Assembly: GCA_012031955.1 (NCBI GenBank)
Contig: JAAURZ010000165.1
Span: forward strand, 1-6,046
Reading direction: 5' to 3'
Origin: Bacteroidia bacterium
Lineage (GTDB): Bacteria; Bacteroidota; Bacteroidia; Cytophagales; Cyclobacteriaceae
DNA length: 6,046 bases
How positions within the stretch are numbered: position 1 is the stretch's first letter; the number at the start of each line of letters is the position of its first letter. Positions 5,206 to 6,046 of the stretch are shown piece after piece. Both the position numbers and the translations under genes were made by a program. Under the pieces are notes generated by a model. That model saw nothing but the letters and a program-made list of their open reading frames with translations. It did no database searches and was not told the DNA's origin.

Positions 5206-6046
5206 GTGAATCCTGAAGGCGGAAAGATTCTGATGATCGACGACGATGAAGACGTGCTGTTGGCAGCGAAGATGCTCCTGAAAAAACAGAATCACCATGT
5301 GATCATCGAAAAGAACCCTAACAAAATTCCTTTCTTACTGAATAACGACAGCTACGACGTGATCTTGCTGGACATGAATTTCAGCAAAGACATTACGAGC
5401 GGCAAAGAAGGCTTTTACTGGCTGGAACAAATTCTGGAGCGCGACCCCAGTGCCGTGGTCATCTTGATTACGGCGTTCGGCGATGTGGAAATGGCCGTGC
5501 GCGCGCTCAAGCAAGGTGCCACCGACTTCATACTGAAGCCCTGGCAAACGAGAAACTGATCGCCACCATTTCCACCGCCATCAAACTCAAGCAGTCGTAC
5601 AACGAAGTCGACAAACTGAAGAAGGCCAAGGAGATGCTTGAAGAACAGATCAGCCGGCCTTTCGGCGAAATCATCGGGCAAAGCGCGGCGATAGGCGAAG
5701 TGTTCGGTGTAATCGACAAAGTGGCCAGAACGGAAGCGAATGTGCTGATACTTGGAGAAAACGGTACGGGTAAAGAATTGATCGCCCGCGCCATTCACCA
5801 AAAGTCGTTGCGCAAGGACAAGAGTTTTGTCAACGTCGACATGGGCGCGATTACAGAATCACTGTTTGAGAGCGAACTCTTCGGCCACAAGAAGGGCGCC
5901 TTCACCGATGCGCGCGAAGACCGCCCGGGGCGCTTCGAGCTTGCCAATGGCGGCACGCTCTTCCTCGACGAGATCGGCAACCTGAGCCTGAGCTTGCAAA
6001 GCAAATTGCTGAGCGCCTTGCAGGCACGACCAGGTAACACGCGTCG
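5206..6046 (+). CDS. Sigma-54-dependent response regulator (NtrC/AtoC family: receiver + AAA+), frameshifted, 3' end outside window
   Basis: Cytoplasmic transcription activator of a two-component system. The receiver domain (about residues 1-114) has the acidic pair D12/D13, phospho-acceptor D56 (DVILLDMNF), T89 (ILITAFGD) and K111 (ILKPW). As sequenced, this frame ends at 5559, but one extra A in the AAA at 5546-5548 reads [12 protein letters not shown] and continues through a coiled linker (about 125-150) into the AAA+ domain: GQSAAIGEV, Walker A GENGTGKE (184-191), [15 protein letters not shown] with the sigma-54 contact loop as GAFTDA (231-236), and Walker [13 protein letters not shown] (D255, E256). 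Near the edge, removing one C at 6030-6031 restores LQARQVTRV. The rest of the AAA+ domain and a Fis-type HTH should lie beyond the window. The start is GTG 5206; the ATG at 5233 would remove the first beta strand. Paired upstream dyads and a -24/-12-like element suggest autoregulation. The partner kinase is not visible. Confidence 0.92.

Noticed and set aside
1..6046. CRISPR arrays, tRNA/rRNA genes, insertion sequences or phage genes
   Set aside because: No regularly spaced repeats, cloverleaf-like segments, transposase motifs or terminal inverted repeats were seen on either strand.

Overview
The window reads as ordinary chromosomal sequence from a Bacteroidota bacterium, most likely of the Cytophagales type. 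The evidence is the character of the proteins: a Bacteroidota-type LpxH, a ligase-associated MBL-fold exonuclease, small Sec-exported NTF2-like and histidine-phosphatase proteins with -AQ signal cleavage sites, a TPR/coiled-coil/TM sensor-like protein, and an NtrC-type regulator with the GAFTDA variant. Starts lack clear Shine-Dalgarno sequences, as is usual in that phylum. Taxonomy is inferred from recalled protein families, not from a marker gene or a search.

Left part (1-1582, minus strand): a tight three-gene cluster read right to left. It encodes a secreted NTF2-like protein (1582 down to 1092 once a one-base frameshift is repaired), a secreted histidine phosphatase (1084-575), and the first 188 codons of a ligase-associated DNA exonuclease (564 to beyond base 1). 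The exonuclease has no ATG/GTG/TTG at its expected start; a CTG sits there.

Middle (1583-5064, plus strand): after a 189-bp divergent intergenic region comes a TPR protein with a signal peptide, about seven TPR units, a coiled coil and one TM helix. It ends about ten residues after the membrane and has no output domain. A compact cluster follows: an HD-superfamily hydrolase (COG2316-like), LpxH of lipid A synthesis, and an exported beta-propeller-like protein of unknown function whose ATG overlaps the lpxH stop. That last gene is broken by a one-base frameshift.

Right part (5065-6046, plus strand): a 141-bp intergenic region holds two related 16-bp TGTTC/GAACA dyads exactly 20 bp apart, then a near-consensus sigma-54 -24/-12 element. 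These precede a sigma-54-dependent response regulator (receiver plus AAA+, running off the right edge), an arrangement that suggests autoregulation. The regulator is interrupted by a one-base deletion just after the receiver domain, and shows another one-base shift 17 bases before the window ends.

Four independent single-base frameshifts in about 6 kb, each with well-conserved sequence continuing in the other frame, point to consensus indel errors in the assembly rather than real pseudogenes. I did not find a novel defence, mobile or other undescribed system. The most interesting biology is the regulatory region ahead of the sigma-54 activator and the output-less TPR membrane protein.
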